Shown here one piece after another: positions 18,110-26,296 of a stretch of DNA of 64,000 nucleotides (position 1 is its first letter; every line of letters starts with the position of its first letter). Source of the DNA: Treponema maltophilum ATCC 51939 (GTDB lineage: Bacteria; Spirochaetota; Spirochaetia; Treponematales; Treponemataceae); contig NZ_KE332518.1 in assembly GCF_000413055.1 (NCBI RefSeq), positions 1,055,583 through 1,119,582 on the forward strand, given 5' to 3'. The translations under genes were made by a program, and so were the position numbers. Under the pieces are notes generated by a model. It did no database searches. It saw only the letters and a list, made by a program, of their open reading frames with translations, and had not been told where the DNA came from.

Positions 18110-20086
18110 GTGATTACGCTTGAAACCATCAGAACCGATATGGAGCAGTTGCTTGAGCAGGAAAAAAATCTGCGCTATGTCGACGTGCGGGCCGACACCT
18201 TGGATGAAGCGTTAGCAGACGCGGCTTCTCAGCTGGAAACCCGCCCCATGTTCTTGGAATACGAAGTTTTGGAGCAGGGCTTTAAAGGCATTGCCGGATT
18301 AATGAAAACGCCGTGGTTTATCCGCGCGTATGAAAATTCTTCGCTGACGCATAAAAATACAAAAAAGAAAACAAACAAAGACATGCTTGCCGGTGCATTC
18401 GAAGATTCGGGCAAGCCGAAAGACGCGGACGGAATTTTCTACGTGCATTATTTCGGCTCGCAGATCAATCTAAAAGTCATTCCGCCGGTCGGCAAAGGAG
18501 CGCCCGTCGATTTCGAAAGCGTTATGGCAAAAATAAAACGATCGGATACGCTTTCGGTTGAAGAAAGCGTCATCAAAAAGGCGGTTGCCAAAGGCTCGGG
18601 CGGAGAGTATATTCCCGTCGGGCTGTATTCGCACAATCAGGCGGGAGACGCGACTTTTTACGTGGATATAAGCGCCGACGAAATGAAAGCGTCGATTGTT
18701 GCGGCGGCTCCGGCTATCGGCGGCGCCGAAATTTCGGCCGACCGCATACTGAAAATGCTCGACGGTCAGCGTGTCGTCGTCGGCATAAACAAAGAATACA
18801 TCGATTCGTTTGTCGACAAGCCCGTGTACGGAACGCCGTACGTCGTTGCCGAAGGCATTCCGCCGGTCGACGGCAGGGACGCCTACATTGCGTACAATTT
18901 TGAAACAGACCGCTCAAAACTCAGAATTAAAGAAAGCGAATCCGGCCAAGTCGATTTTAAAGAGCTGAACCTTATTCAAAACGTTATCGAGGGGCAAACG
19001 CTCGCTCAGAAAATTCCCGCCGAACGCGGAAAAGGCGGTAAAACGCTTTTCGGCCGCTATTTGGAAGCCAAAAACGGCAAAGACATTCACATTCCGCTCG
19101 GAAAAAACGTTACGCTCGATACGGACGGCCGCACCGTACTCGCCGCCGTCAACGGGCAGGTTCTTTTGGTAAACGACAAAATCACCGTTGAACCGGTTAT
19201 GGAGCTGGACGCCGTCAATATAAAAACCGGCAATATTACCTTTTTGGGAACGGTTATCGTCAAGCACAATGTCGAAGACGGTTTCGACGTGCATGCCTCC
19301 GGCAATATCGAAGTGCGCGGCAGTGTCGGAAGCTGCCGGCTCGAATCCGATAACGGCGATATTGTCATATCGCAGGGTATCATGGGCAAAGACAAGGGGT
19401 TTGTAAAAGCCGGCAAATCGTTGTGGGCGAAATTCATTCAAAACAGCACGGTCGAAGCGGAAGAATTTATCATCGTGCAGGACGGTATTATCAATTCAAC
19501 CGTTACGGCGAACAAAAAAGTGCTCGTGCAGGGAAAACGCGCAAGCATTATCGGCGGGCACATATTCGCTACCGAAGAAATATACGCTAAAAACGTCGGC
19601 AACAGCACGGGCGGAAGCGAAACGATTCTCGAAGTCGGCTTTGATCCGAAGGCGAAAAAACGGCTCGACGAATTGATTGCGACCCAGGATGCGCGCGCAA
19701 AAGAATTGGACGAAGTTGAATTGAACATTCAAACGCTGCAAAACCAAAAGAAGGTGCGCCGGACGCTTTCGCACGAAAAAGAAGAAAATCTGAACGCGCT
19801 TATCGCGCGCCAAAGCGACATTCACGCCGAAACCGAAGAAATGACAAAAGAAATTCAAGACTTGCAGACGCGCTTACGCGAGCTGAAGGTTGTGGGAAAG
19901 GTTTCCGTTTCGGGCATGGTATATGCCGGCGTTAAAATTCTTATTCGCGATGTAAAAGAAGAAGTACGCAACGAATCGAAGGCGGTAACCTTCTTTTACG
20001 AAAACGGCTTTATCCGCTACGGTAAATACGAACCGCCGTCGGAAGCCGACGCAAAGCGGAGTCCCGATGGGTATTCAACCAATTGA
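18110..20086 (+). CDS. fapA: FapA family protein (DUF342) with Jag-N-like N-terminal domain
   Basis: A 658-residue protein starting at GTG 18110 after AGCGAGG. Residues about 10-75 resemble the Jag N-terminal domain. The centre (about 170-500) is the DUF342/FapA beta-helix, with YGTPYVVAEGIPPVDGRDA, GNIEVRGSVGSC, VQDGIINSTV and IIGGHIFATEEIYAKNVGN. A coiled coil lies at about 520-590. Members are proposed to help localise or regulate cell-envelope machines and flagella; the molecular role is not known. It overlaps the next gene by 20 bases. Confidence 0.85.
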   Translation: MITLETIRTDMEQLLEQEKNLRYVDVRADTLDEALADAASQLETRPMFLEYEVLEQGFKGIAGLMKTPWFIRAYENSSLTHKNTKKKTNKDMLAGAFEDSGKPKDADGIFYVHYFGSQINLKVIPPVGKGAPVDFESVMAKIKRSDTLSVEESVIKKAVAKGSGGEYIPVGLYSHNQAGDATFYVDISADEMKASIVAAAPAIGGAEISADRILKMLDGQRVVVGINKEYIDSFVDKPVYGTPYVVAEGIPPVDGRDAYIAYNFETDRSKLRIKESESGQVDFKELNLIQNVIEGQTLAQKIPAERGKGGKTLFGRYLEAKNGKDIHIPLGKNVTLDTDGRTVLAAVNGQVLLVNDKITVEPVMELDAVNIKTGNITFLGTVIVKHNVEDGFDVHASGNIEVRGSVGSCRLESDNGDIVISQGIMGKDKGFVKAGKSLWAKFIQNSTVEAEEFIIVQDGIINSTVTANKKVLVQGKRASIIGGHIFATEEIYAKNVGNSTGGSETILEVGFDPKAKKRLDELIATQDARAKELDEVELNIQTLQNQKKVRRTLSHEKEENLNALIARQSDIHAETEEMTKEIQDLQTRLRELKVVGKVSVSGMVYAGVKILIRDVKEEVRNESKAVTFFYENGFIRYGKYEPPSEADAKRSPDGYSTN

Positions 20087-20402
20087 CCTGCAAACCCTCT
20101 ATTCTCAACTGGGCAATGTGTCGAAAACCGTCGCGTTTCAGCAGCAGGGAATTCCGCTGCAAAACGCCATTCAGCAGGAAGAACAAACCAAGCGATTACA
20201 GCAAAAACGCGAAGCCGTCGAAGCCGCCGCCGGCTATGACGAAGGGCCTGCCGGCGTAAAAAACGATAAGGAAAGCGCTCCCGACACGCAGGAACAAAAA
20301 GACAAAAAAAAACGCGGCGAAAACGAAGCGGAAGACGACGGCAAGGTATTTGAAGTGATTAAAGATCCCCGTCTCGGACAGCACATCGATATTTCCGGGT
20401 AA
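20067..20402 (+). CDS. Small charged protein of the flagellar operon, unknown function
   Basis: A 111-residue hydrophilic protein. The N-terminus is Gln-rich (MGIQPIDLQTLYSQLG and then QQQG), followed by a charged, probably disordered segment rich in K, E and D, and a C-terminus KDPRLGQHIDISG that looks like a short conserved motif. No membrane segment or signal peptide is present. It is translated from within the end of the fapA gene. I do not recognise a family. Confidence 0.65.
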   Translation: MGIQPIDLQTLYSQLGNVSKTVAFQQQGIPLQNAIQQEEQTKRLQQKREAVEAAAGYDEGPAGVKNDKESAPDTQEQKDKKKRGENEAEDDGKVFEVIKDPRLGQHIDISG

Positions 20403-20406
20403 AAAT

Positions 20407-21000
20407 ATGGCGCAGACGGTATTGCTGATTATTGTAACGGTTATCAATTTAACGCTGTGGTTCGTTTTTTTTGCGCGCTTTAAAAAGACCTTTTCGGCCG
20501 AGGTTATGCTGCACGACATTAAAGACGAAGTGAATAAACTGCTTATCGAAATAAATCGGACAACCGACCAAAATATTACGCTCATAGACAGCCGCATCCG
20601 CGATTTAAAAGCTTTGACGGATGCCGCCGACAAGCGGTTGAACTTTTTGCAAAAAGATCAAAAAGAGCGTGCGCGCGAAGAGCGGGTTTTACAAAAACTT
20701 TCGCCGGTAAAAAAATATCAAAACATGCAAAAGCGCGCGGACGATGAAAGCGGCGTTCAGCTTTCGATCGATTTTGAAGCGTACCGCGTCCCCGAAGAGT
20801 TCGGAGAACCGGCAGAATCCGCAGAGCCGATAGAGCGGGCGGAGCCGGAAGTTATTTCGAGTCCGAAAAACGAAACAACGGTGGAAAAAAGCGTTATGCG
20901 GTTCTACGAAGACGGCATGGCGGTCGACGATATTTCAAAGCGGCTCAAACTGCCCATCGCGCAAGTACAATTTATCGTGGATTTTTATTTGACTCGGTAA
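20407..21000 (+). CDS. SwrB-like single-pass coiled-coil protein
   Basis: A 197-residue protein with one N-terminal membrane helix (residues about 3-22), a coiled coil (about 30-100), a low-complexity Glu/Pro/Ala region, and a C-terminal helix-turn-helix-like motif (VMRFYEDGMAVDDISKRL through FIVDFYLTR). The same layout is found in SwrB of Bacillus (C-terminal DUF6115), whose gene also lies downstream of the sigma-28 gene and which activates flagellar export. The equivalence here is an inference from architecture and position, not from alignment. Confidence 0.65.
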   Translation: MAQTVLLIIVTVINLTLWFVFFARFKKTFSAEVMLHDIKDEVNKLLIEINRTTDQNITLIDSRIRDLKALTDAADKRLNFLQKDQKERAREERVLQKLSPVKKYQNMQKRADDESGVQLSIDFEAYRVPEEFGEPAESAEPIERAEPEVISSPKNETTVEKSVMRFYEDGMAVDDISKRLKLPIAQVQFIVDFYLTR

Positions 21001-21008
21001 AAAAGCGG

Positions 21009-21037
21009 TTGACACAAATAAGGCAACAGTGTATTAT
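21009..21037 (+). promoter_or_regulatory. Promoter of tRNA-Phe
   Basis: Near-consensus sigma-70 promoter: TTGACA (21009-21014), 17-base spacer, TATTAT (21032-21037). Transcription should begin near 21044, six bases before the tRNA. Confidence 0.8.
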
Positions 21038-21049
21038 ATACGACGTTAT

Positions 21050-21122
21050 GCCGCTGTAGCTCAGTCGGTAGAGCAATGGACTGAAAATCCATGTGTCGAC
21101 AGTTCGATTCTGTCCGGCGGCA
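21050..21122 (+). tRNA. tRNA-Phe (GAA)
   Basis: A 73-base cloverleaf with no encoded CCA. The acceptor stem GCCGCTG pairs with CGGCGGC (one G-T pair). The D arm is GCTC/GAGC. The anticodon arm is ATGGA-CTGAAAA-TCCAT with anticodon GAA. The T arm is GACAG-TTCGATT-CTGTC and the discriminator base is A. Promoter and terminator lie directly on either side, so it is a single-gene unit. Confidence 0.96.
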
Positions 21123-21128
21123 GGCAAA

Positions 21129-21168
21129 GGACTTTATAAAGGCTTTCCCTTTATAAAGTCCTTTTTTT
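21129..21168 (+). terminator. Intrinsic terminator after tRNA-Phe
   Basis: A perfect 14-bp stem (GGACTTTATAAAGG, 21129-21142, with its complement 21148-21161), a 5-base loop CTTTC, and seven T immediately after. It starts six bases after the tRNA. Confidence 0.92.
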
Positions 21169-21202
21169 ATCCATAAAAATCGATTTTCCCGCCCGCCTTT
21201 GC

Positions 21203-21231
21203 TTGTCGGTCGTTATAAAATAATGTATACT
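21203..21231 (+). promoter_or_regulatory. Promoter of the ankyrin-murG operon
   Basis: TTGTCG (21203-21208), 17-base spacer, TATACT (21226-21231). The downstream ATG at 21239 is exactly seven bases after the -10, so the expected start of transcription is the A of the start codon. There is no ribosome-binding site in between (GTGCCGT), consistent with a leaderless transcript. Confidence 0.7.
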
Positions 21232-21238
21232 GTGCCGT

Positions 21239-22162
21239 ATGAATTGGTTACTGTTTACGGGCAAGGAAGATGCGGGAGAAACGGAATCTCTTGTCGCCTT
21301 TTTTAAATCGAAAAAAGTTCCGTACGGCATTATCGGAGCGGACGCTGAAGATTTTTTGCATGCGCATAAAGCGGAAAAAGACGACACAAAAAAACTGTAC
21401 GCGCAGCTGCATAGAACCACCCACTGTATTTGCACGGGCATGGACGATATTCCTCCGTCGCCGCTCTTTTTGTATGCGGCGGGTTTGTTTTCGGGCAAAC
21501 GGATTCCCGTGTTTTTGGTTCCGTCCAAAGGAACCTTGCCGGATCGTATTGCCGATTCACTCGGGAAAACCTTTGCCGACGTGCCGACTTTGCTTAAATC
21601 GCTGAAAAAGAATTTTCCCGAATATATAAAGCAGGAAGTGCAGAATTCGATAAAAAAGAAACTTTTTAATTTGGGCGTTCCGCTTACCCCCGATTCTTTT
21701 TCGAACTATATTGCGCGCGGCGATTTGGATATTTCAAAATTATTCGTTAAAGCCGGTATGGATGCAAGTATCTGCGATTCGGCGGGAACTCCGATGCTGT
21801 GCATTGCAACCCGAAGCAATAAGCTTCCCCTCGTTTCGTGGCTCGTAAAAATCGGCGCCGATATAAACGCCGCATCGGAAGACCGCGGCTACACGGCGCT
21901 CATGGATGCCGTGTGGAAAAACAATTACGAGATTGCCGAACTTTTGGTTAACGCGGGTGCCGACATAAACACCGTTGCAAAGGACGGTCAGCCGCTCATG
22001 GTTATTGCGACCGGCATTTGCAATATAAAAATCTGCAAACTGCTTTTTAAAAACGGCGGTGATATTACCGTAAAAGACCGCATGGGAATGTCGGCCTTTG
22101 ATTACGCGAAGCTGTTTAAAAAGCAGGTTCTTATAGATTTGTTTAAAGCGAAGTGCCGATGA
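21239..22162 (+). CDS. Ankyrin-repeat protein with N-terminal Rossmann-like domain
   Basis: A 307-residue cytoplasmic protein. Residues about 1-125 alternate beta strands and helices (WLLFTGKEDAGE, VPYGIIGADAEDF, HCICTGMDDIPPSP, PVFLVPSKG), a TIR-like or deoxyribosyltransferase-like layout that I cannot assign further. Residues about 165-300 are ankyrin repeats with hallmark pieces LVKIGADINA, GYTALMDAVWKNN, LLVNAGADIN and LLFKNGGDI. Its last four bases overlap the murG start, so it is the first gene of the murG-cvpA-holB unit. The message is probably leaderless. Function unknown. Confidence 0.75.
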   Translation: MNWLLFTGKEDAGETESLVAFFKSKKVPYGIIGADAEDFLHAHKAEKDDTKKLYAQLHRTTHCICTGMDDIPPSPLFLYAAGLFSGKRIPVFLVPSKGTLPDRIADSLGKTFADVPTLLKSLKKNFPEYIKQEVQNSIKKKLFNLGVPLTPDSFSNYIARGDLDISKLFVKAGMDASICDSAGTPMLCIATRSNKLPLVSWLVKIGADINAASEDRGYTALMDAVWKNNYEIAELLVNAGADINTVAKDGQPLMVIATGICNIKICKLLFKNGGDITVKDRMGMSAFDYAKLFKKQVLIDLFKAKCR

Positions 22163-23385
22163 AAACGGTCGTTTTTGCAGGCGGCGGAACCGGCGGCCAT
22201 ATTTATCCGGGGCTGGCGGTTGCGGACGAATTAAAAGCGCTCGCCCCGAATGTGCGTGTCGTATGGTTCGGTTCTTCTGCCGGCCGCGACAAAGAAATGG
22301 TGTGCTCGAATAAAAATGAGCGCGGCCTTCCGTCCGCCGATTCCTTTGTCGGAATTCCTTCGGGAAAGCTGCGCCGCTATTTTTCGCTGAACAACGTATT
22401 CGATTTATTCAAAGTGATTGCGGGGTTTTTCGTTTCGCTTTTTTATTTGGCGAAAATAAAGCCCGCCGCCGTTTTTTCCAAGGGCGGCTTTGTGAGCGTT
22501 CCGCCCTGCGCCGCGGCCAAAGTTTTGCATATTCCCGTCTATACCCATGAGTGTGATTTTTCGCCCGGCCTTGCGACGCGCATAAACAGCCGCTTTGCTT
22601 CGCGTATATTGCTTTCGTACGAAGAATCGCGCCGTTTTTTCCCCGAACGCATGCGGAACAAACTTTTTGTTACGGGAAATCCCGTACGTCCCGTTTTTTA
22701 TGCGGCGGATGCGAAAAAAGGACTTTTGTTTTTAGGTTTGGCGCATACAAAACATAAACCGATTTTGCTTGTGCTCGGCGGTTCAAGCGGCGCGCGGCAA
22801 ATAAACAATCTGGTATTTGAAAACCTCGATTGGCTGTGCGAACGTTTTACGGTCGTTCATCAAACGGGAAAGGGCGACGATTTTAAAAAAGCGCGCTTTC
22901 TTGCACAAAAAATAAACGGAAATGCCGACATCAAAACAAACGCGGCCGCAAAAGCCGAAAAAACGGCTGATGCCGTCACCGGAGATGCCGGCCGTAACCG
23001 GTATGTGCCCTACGATTTTATCTATAACGATATGCCGGATGTGCTGAGCGCCTGCGACATCGTGTTTTCGCGTTCGGGAGCCAATACGCTGTGGGAAAGC
23101 GCCGTGTGCGCAAAGCCCATGTTGCTTTTGCCGCTTGCGGGTTCCGGCACGAGAGGCGATCAGGCGGAAAACGCGGCACGGTTCGAAAAATGCGGTGCCG
23201 CGCTGGTGTGCGATTCGCTGAAAGACGAGCGCGCTTTATCGGACGAGGTAAAAGATGCGCTTGAAAAGTTACGCGATGAGCGATTCAGGCTGTCGATGGG
23301 CAAATGCGCATTAAAAGCCGTAGGAACGGAAAAGAGCGCACGAAAAATTGCCGATATGTTATACGGGAGTATCAATAAAAAATGA
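22159..23385 (+). CDS. murG: UDP-GlcNAc:lipid I GlcNAc transferase MurG
   Basis: Adds GlcNAc to lipid I on the inner face of the membrane to make lipid II. Family motifs: FAGGGTGGHIYPGLA at the N-terminus, SKGGFVSVP, THECD, the second glycine loop LVLGGSSGA, and SRSGANTLWESA with LLLPLAGS. The start at ATG 22159 overlaps the ankyrin gene (ATGA). About 25 extra residues (KTNAAAKAEKTADAV region, around residue 260-280) precede YVPYDFIYNDMP and make it longer than the usual 355-365; this looks like a surface loop expansion. Confidence 0.93.
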   Translation: MKTVVFAGGGTGGHIYPGLAVADELKALAPNVRVVWFGSSAGRDKEMVCSNKNERGLPSADSFVGIPSGKLRRYFSLNNVFDLFKVIAGFFVSLFYLAKIKPAAVFSKGGFVSVPPCAAAKVLHIPVYTHECDFSPGLATRINSRFASRILLSYEESRRFFPERMRNKLFVTGNPVRPVFYAADAKKGLLFLGLAHTKHKPILLVLGGSSGARQINNLVFENLDWLCERFTVVHQTGKGDDFKKARFLAQKINGNADIKTNAAAKAEKTADAVTGDAGRNRYVPYDFIYNDMPDVLSACDIVFSRSGANTLWESAVCAKPMLLLPLAGSGTRGDQAENAARFEKCGAALVCDSLKDERALSDEVKDALEKLRDERFRLSMGKCALKAVGTEKSARKIADMLYGSINKK

Positions 23386-23897
23386 CCTTTAATTTTCTTG
23401 ATGTTGTTTTTATGGCGCTTATATTGGTGTGCGCCATACAGGCTGCAGTTAACGGCTTTATAAAAGAATTTTTCGGTAAAGCCGCCTTTGTGCTCGGTAT
23501 CTTTGTTGCGGTAATGCTTTATGCACAACTGACGCCGTATATAAACCGATATATAAAATCGGCTTTCGTATCACAGATTCTGGCGTTTTTGCTTATATTT
23601 ATTTTGATTTATTTAATAGTTCGTCTTGTTCAGCAGCTGGTCGGCAGTTTTTTTTCGGGCGACATACTTTCAGGATTGGATCGCGCGCTCGGTTTTTTTT
23701 TCGGAGTTGCCGAAGGTCTTCTTTTAATCAGTGTCGTGCTGGTTATTTTGTATGCGCAGCCGTGGTTCGACATAGGGCCTTTGGTGAAAGGCAGCTTTTT
23801 CCATCGAATGTTGGAAGCCTTATTGGTAAAACCGGTGAGCAGGGTTCAGGATCTTATCGCCTGCGTTTTTTTTGCGGGAGAGCGATTCCGTGTTTGA
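23382..23897 (+). CDS. cvpA: CvpA family membrane protein
   Basis: A 171-residue protein with four hydrophobic segments, matching the CvpA (colicin V production) family. Conserved features are the early LDVVFMALILVCAIQAAVNG and GFIKEF, then GLDRALGFFFGVAEGLLL. The biochemical role of the family is unknown; in other bacteria it affects envelope integrity. It overlaps murG and holB at its ends. Confidence 0.85.
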   Translation: MTFNFLDVVFMALILVCAIQAAVNGFIKEFFGKAAFVLGIFVAVMLYAQLTPYINRYIKSAFVSQILAFLLIFILIYLIVRLVQQLVGSFFSGDILSGLDRALGFFFGVAEGLLLISVVLVILYAQPWFDIGPLVKGSFFHRMLEALLVKPVSRVQDLIACVFFAGERFRV

Positions 23898-25101
23898 AAA
23901 CCTGCTGTATCAAAGCGCCGCCGATTTTCTTGCCGACGATATTGCGAACGGAAACCTTCCGCAAGCGCTGCTGTTGGCGGGGCCTGCGATGTCGGGAAAG
24001 CTTACCGCCGCTTTGGAGCTTGCGCGCGTTCTTTCATGCAGCGGGGACCCGAAAGGCGCGTGGCAGTGCTCGTGCCCCTCGTGCATAAAACATAAAAGTT
24101 TAACGAACCCTTCCGTACTTTTGGCGGGAAGCCGCGACTGCACCCCGGAAATAAGCGCGGCGGCACAAACGCTTGTGCGTGCCGTTCGAGACCGGGCTTC
24201 TTATGTTGGGGCTGCCCGCTATCTTTTTGTGCGCAGCGTGCGCAAATTAACCGGCCGCTTTAATCAAGTGCTGTGGGAAGGCGACGAAAAAGTTTCGAAA
24301 ATCGCCGCGATCACTTCGGTGATAGACGAAATGCTTGAGGAACTGGATCCCGCACGGCCGCTCCCCGAACTTTCCGCATTGGAAAAATCCGCAGAAGCCC
24401 TTGGTGCGCAGTGTATAAAACTGGAATCTTCTTTTATGTACGATTCCGTTCCCGTATCGCAGATACGGCGTGCGGCCTCTTGGGCGCGCTTAACCGCAAC
24501 AGAGGGCAAACGCGTTATGATATTCGAGCGCGCCGACCGTATGCAGGACAGCGTACGCAACGCTTTGTTGAAAATCCTTGAAGAGCCGCCGGGCGATACT
24601 TTTTTTGTTTTGACCGCCGAGTGGAAAAACGCCGTACTGCCCACCGTGCTTTCGCGCGTGCGAACCTATGCCTTTGCCGAGCGCAGTCCCGATCGTCAGC
24701 GGGAAGTCGTTCGGCGCATATTCCATGAGGACGGCTATAATTCGGTTTCATCGTATTTAAACGGGTTTTTGCCCGTCGGCACCGAAGACATTCAAACTGC
24801 GGCGCGGACTTTTACCGACGAGCTTAAAAAAGGAGATGTTCCCGACATCGATGCTCTGGTTAAACGGATGAAAAACTTTGAGCCGCGCATTATGCTTTCG
24901 CTTTTTTTCAACGCCGTGCTGGATGCCGTTAAACAAGCGTGCGGTTCTTCGGCCGGAGGCGATTTTTCTTTCGAGGCGTATAAAACGCGCATAACTAAAG
25001 AAGTCAAGCGTTCGTACGAAGACATCATCGTGTATAATCAAACGCCCCTTGCCGCATTGGAAAGTTTGGCGTATGCGTTTTTGGAAGAAGGAGAACGATG
25101 A
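23890..25101 (+). CDS. holB: DNA polymerase III delta-prime subunit
   Basis: Clamp-loader subunit. The start is GTG 23890, nine bases after GGGAG; a TTG further up (23872) is less likely. The N-terminal AAA+ domain has a P-loop-like GPAMSGK, and the zinc-binding cysteines sit at CSGDPKGAWQCSCPSC. The helix ALLKILEEPPGDTFFVL and SRVRTYAF are the usual delta-prime signature. It has about 403 residues, longer than in E. coli, through an insertion after residue 90. It overlaps cvpA by 8 and the kinase gene by 4 bases. Confidence 0.85.
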   Translation: MFENLLYQSAADFLADDIANGNLPQALLLAGPAMSGKLTAALELARVLSCSGDPKGAWQCSCPSCIKHKSLTNPSVLLAGSRDCTPEISAAAQTLVRAVRDRASYVGAARYLFVRSVRKLTGRFNQVLWEGDEKVSKIAAITSVIDEMLEELDPARPLPELSALEKSAEALGAQCIKLESSFMYDSVPVSQIRRAASWARLTATEGKRVMIFERADRMQDSVRNALLKILEEPPGDTFFVLTAEWKNAVLPTVLSRVRTYAFAERSPDRQREVVRRIFHEDGYNSVSSYLNGFLPVGTEDIQTAARTFTDELKKGDVPDIDALVKRMKNFEPRIMLSLFFNAVLDAVKQACGSSAGGDFSFEAYKTRITKEVKRSYEDIIVYNQTPLAALESLAYAFLEEGER

Positions 25102-26294
25102 GGGACTTTGTAAAGCGCGTAACGAGCAAGGTTTCAAAATTAACGCCAGATCAAATACAGCAGCTTTTGGATTCCTTAAATGAAGAAAGCGAAGTGTTGG
25201 ATGCGGTTTTCGAATCGCTGAGCGTTGGTCTTATAATTTGCGATTCGCATTGGCAGCCCGTTTTAATCAACAAAATGGCGTTCAGCTGTATTCCGCTTAC
25301 GGTACAAAATCCCGCCGGCACACTTGTGTGGGAACTGGTCGAAGATGAGGCCGTTGCCGATTTTTTAAAAACGAACGGCAATACGCAAAAAAAGTACATC
25401 AGCGAAGAATTCACGCTTGCAACTCCGGGCGGTGCGGCGCGTTTTGTGAATATAGCGATTTTGCCCTTAGTGCGCGCAAAAAAACTTTCGGGTTATATCG
25501 TGCAGATAGACGATGTAACCGAAAAACGTAATCAGGAAACGCTTATCCGCCGCATGGAAAATTTGGCAAGTTTAACCAATTTGGCGGCAAGCGTCGCACA
25601 TGAAATAAAAAATCCGCTCGGCGCCATAAGCATTCATATTCAGCTTATACAAAAATCGTTAAAAAAAGCACGAAAGAGCGGCGGAAAACTTCCCGATGAA
25701 AAATACGCGGAAAAATATCTTGAAACCGTAAACGAAGAAATAGACCGGCTTAATCAAATCATCGTCGATTTTTTATTCGCGGTTCGTCCCGTTCACGCAC
25801 AACTTGAAGCCGCGGATCCTTCCGCGCTGCTTGATTCTTTTACGGACTTTATACAAGCGGAACTTAAAGAAAAGCACATCAGCCTGAAAACCGAATATAT
25901 CGAAAAGGCGCCGCACATTATGCTCGACCCGAAACTCTTCCGTCAGGTTTTGAATAATTTGGTGCAGAATTCGATTGCCGCAATGCCTACAGGCGGCATG
26001 CTGTGGCTGAACACGGCGGTGAAGGGCGAGCGCTTTGTGCTGAGCATTGCCGATACGGGAACGGGTATGGATGAACAAACCGTCGCCCGCATATTCGAGC
26101 CGTATTTTACGACAAAGGCTCAGGGTACGGGATTGGGCTTGACGATGGTGTATAAAATCATAAAAGAATTCGGCGGAGATATCAGCGTAAAATCTTTTCC
26201 GGGCGAAGGAACGGTTTTTACGCTGAGTTTTCCGATTCCGCAAAAAGAAAAGCGGCTTTTGGAATACGGCAAAAACGACGAACTCGGGAGCTGA
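25098..26294 (+). CDS. PAS-domain sensor histidine kinase (NtrB/AtoS type)
   Basis: A 398-residue soluble kinase without membrane segments. A PAS domain covers about residues 33-140 (VGLIICDSHWQPVLIN), then the dimerisation/phosphoacceptor region ASVAHEIKNPLG with H168, and the ATPase domain with NLVQNSIAAMPTGG (N box), DTGTGM and GTGLGLTMV. It overlaps holB by four bases and lies two bases before its response regulator, a clear two-component pair. The signal is presumably cytoplasmic and is unknown. Confidence 0.9.
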   Translation: MRDFVKRVTSKVSKLTPDQIQQLLDSLNEESEVLDAVFESLSVGLIICDSHWQPVLINKMAFSCIPLTVQNPAGTLVWELVEDEAVADFLKTNGNTQKKYISEEFTLATPGGAARFVNIAILPLVRAKKLSGYIVQIDDVTEKRNQETLIRRMENLASLTNLAASVAHEIKNPLGAISIHIQLIQKSLKKARKSGGKLPDEKYAEKYLETVNEEIDRLNQIIVDFLFAVRPVHAQLEAADPSALLDSFTDFIQAELKEKHISLKTEYIEKAPHIMLDPKLFRQVLNNLVQNSIAAMPTGGMLWLNTAVKGERFVLSIADTGTGMDEQTVARIFEPYFTTKAQGTGLGLTMVYKIIKEFGGDISVKSFPGEGTVFTLSFPIPQKEKRLLEYGKNDELGS

Positions 26295-26296
26295 GC

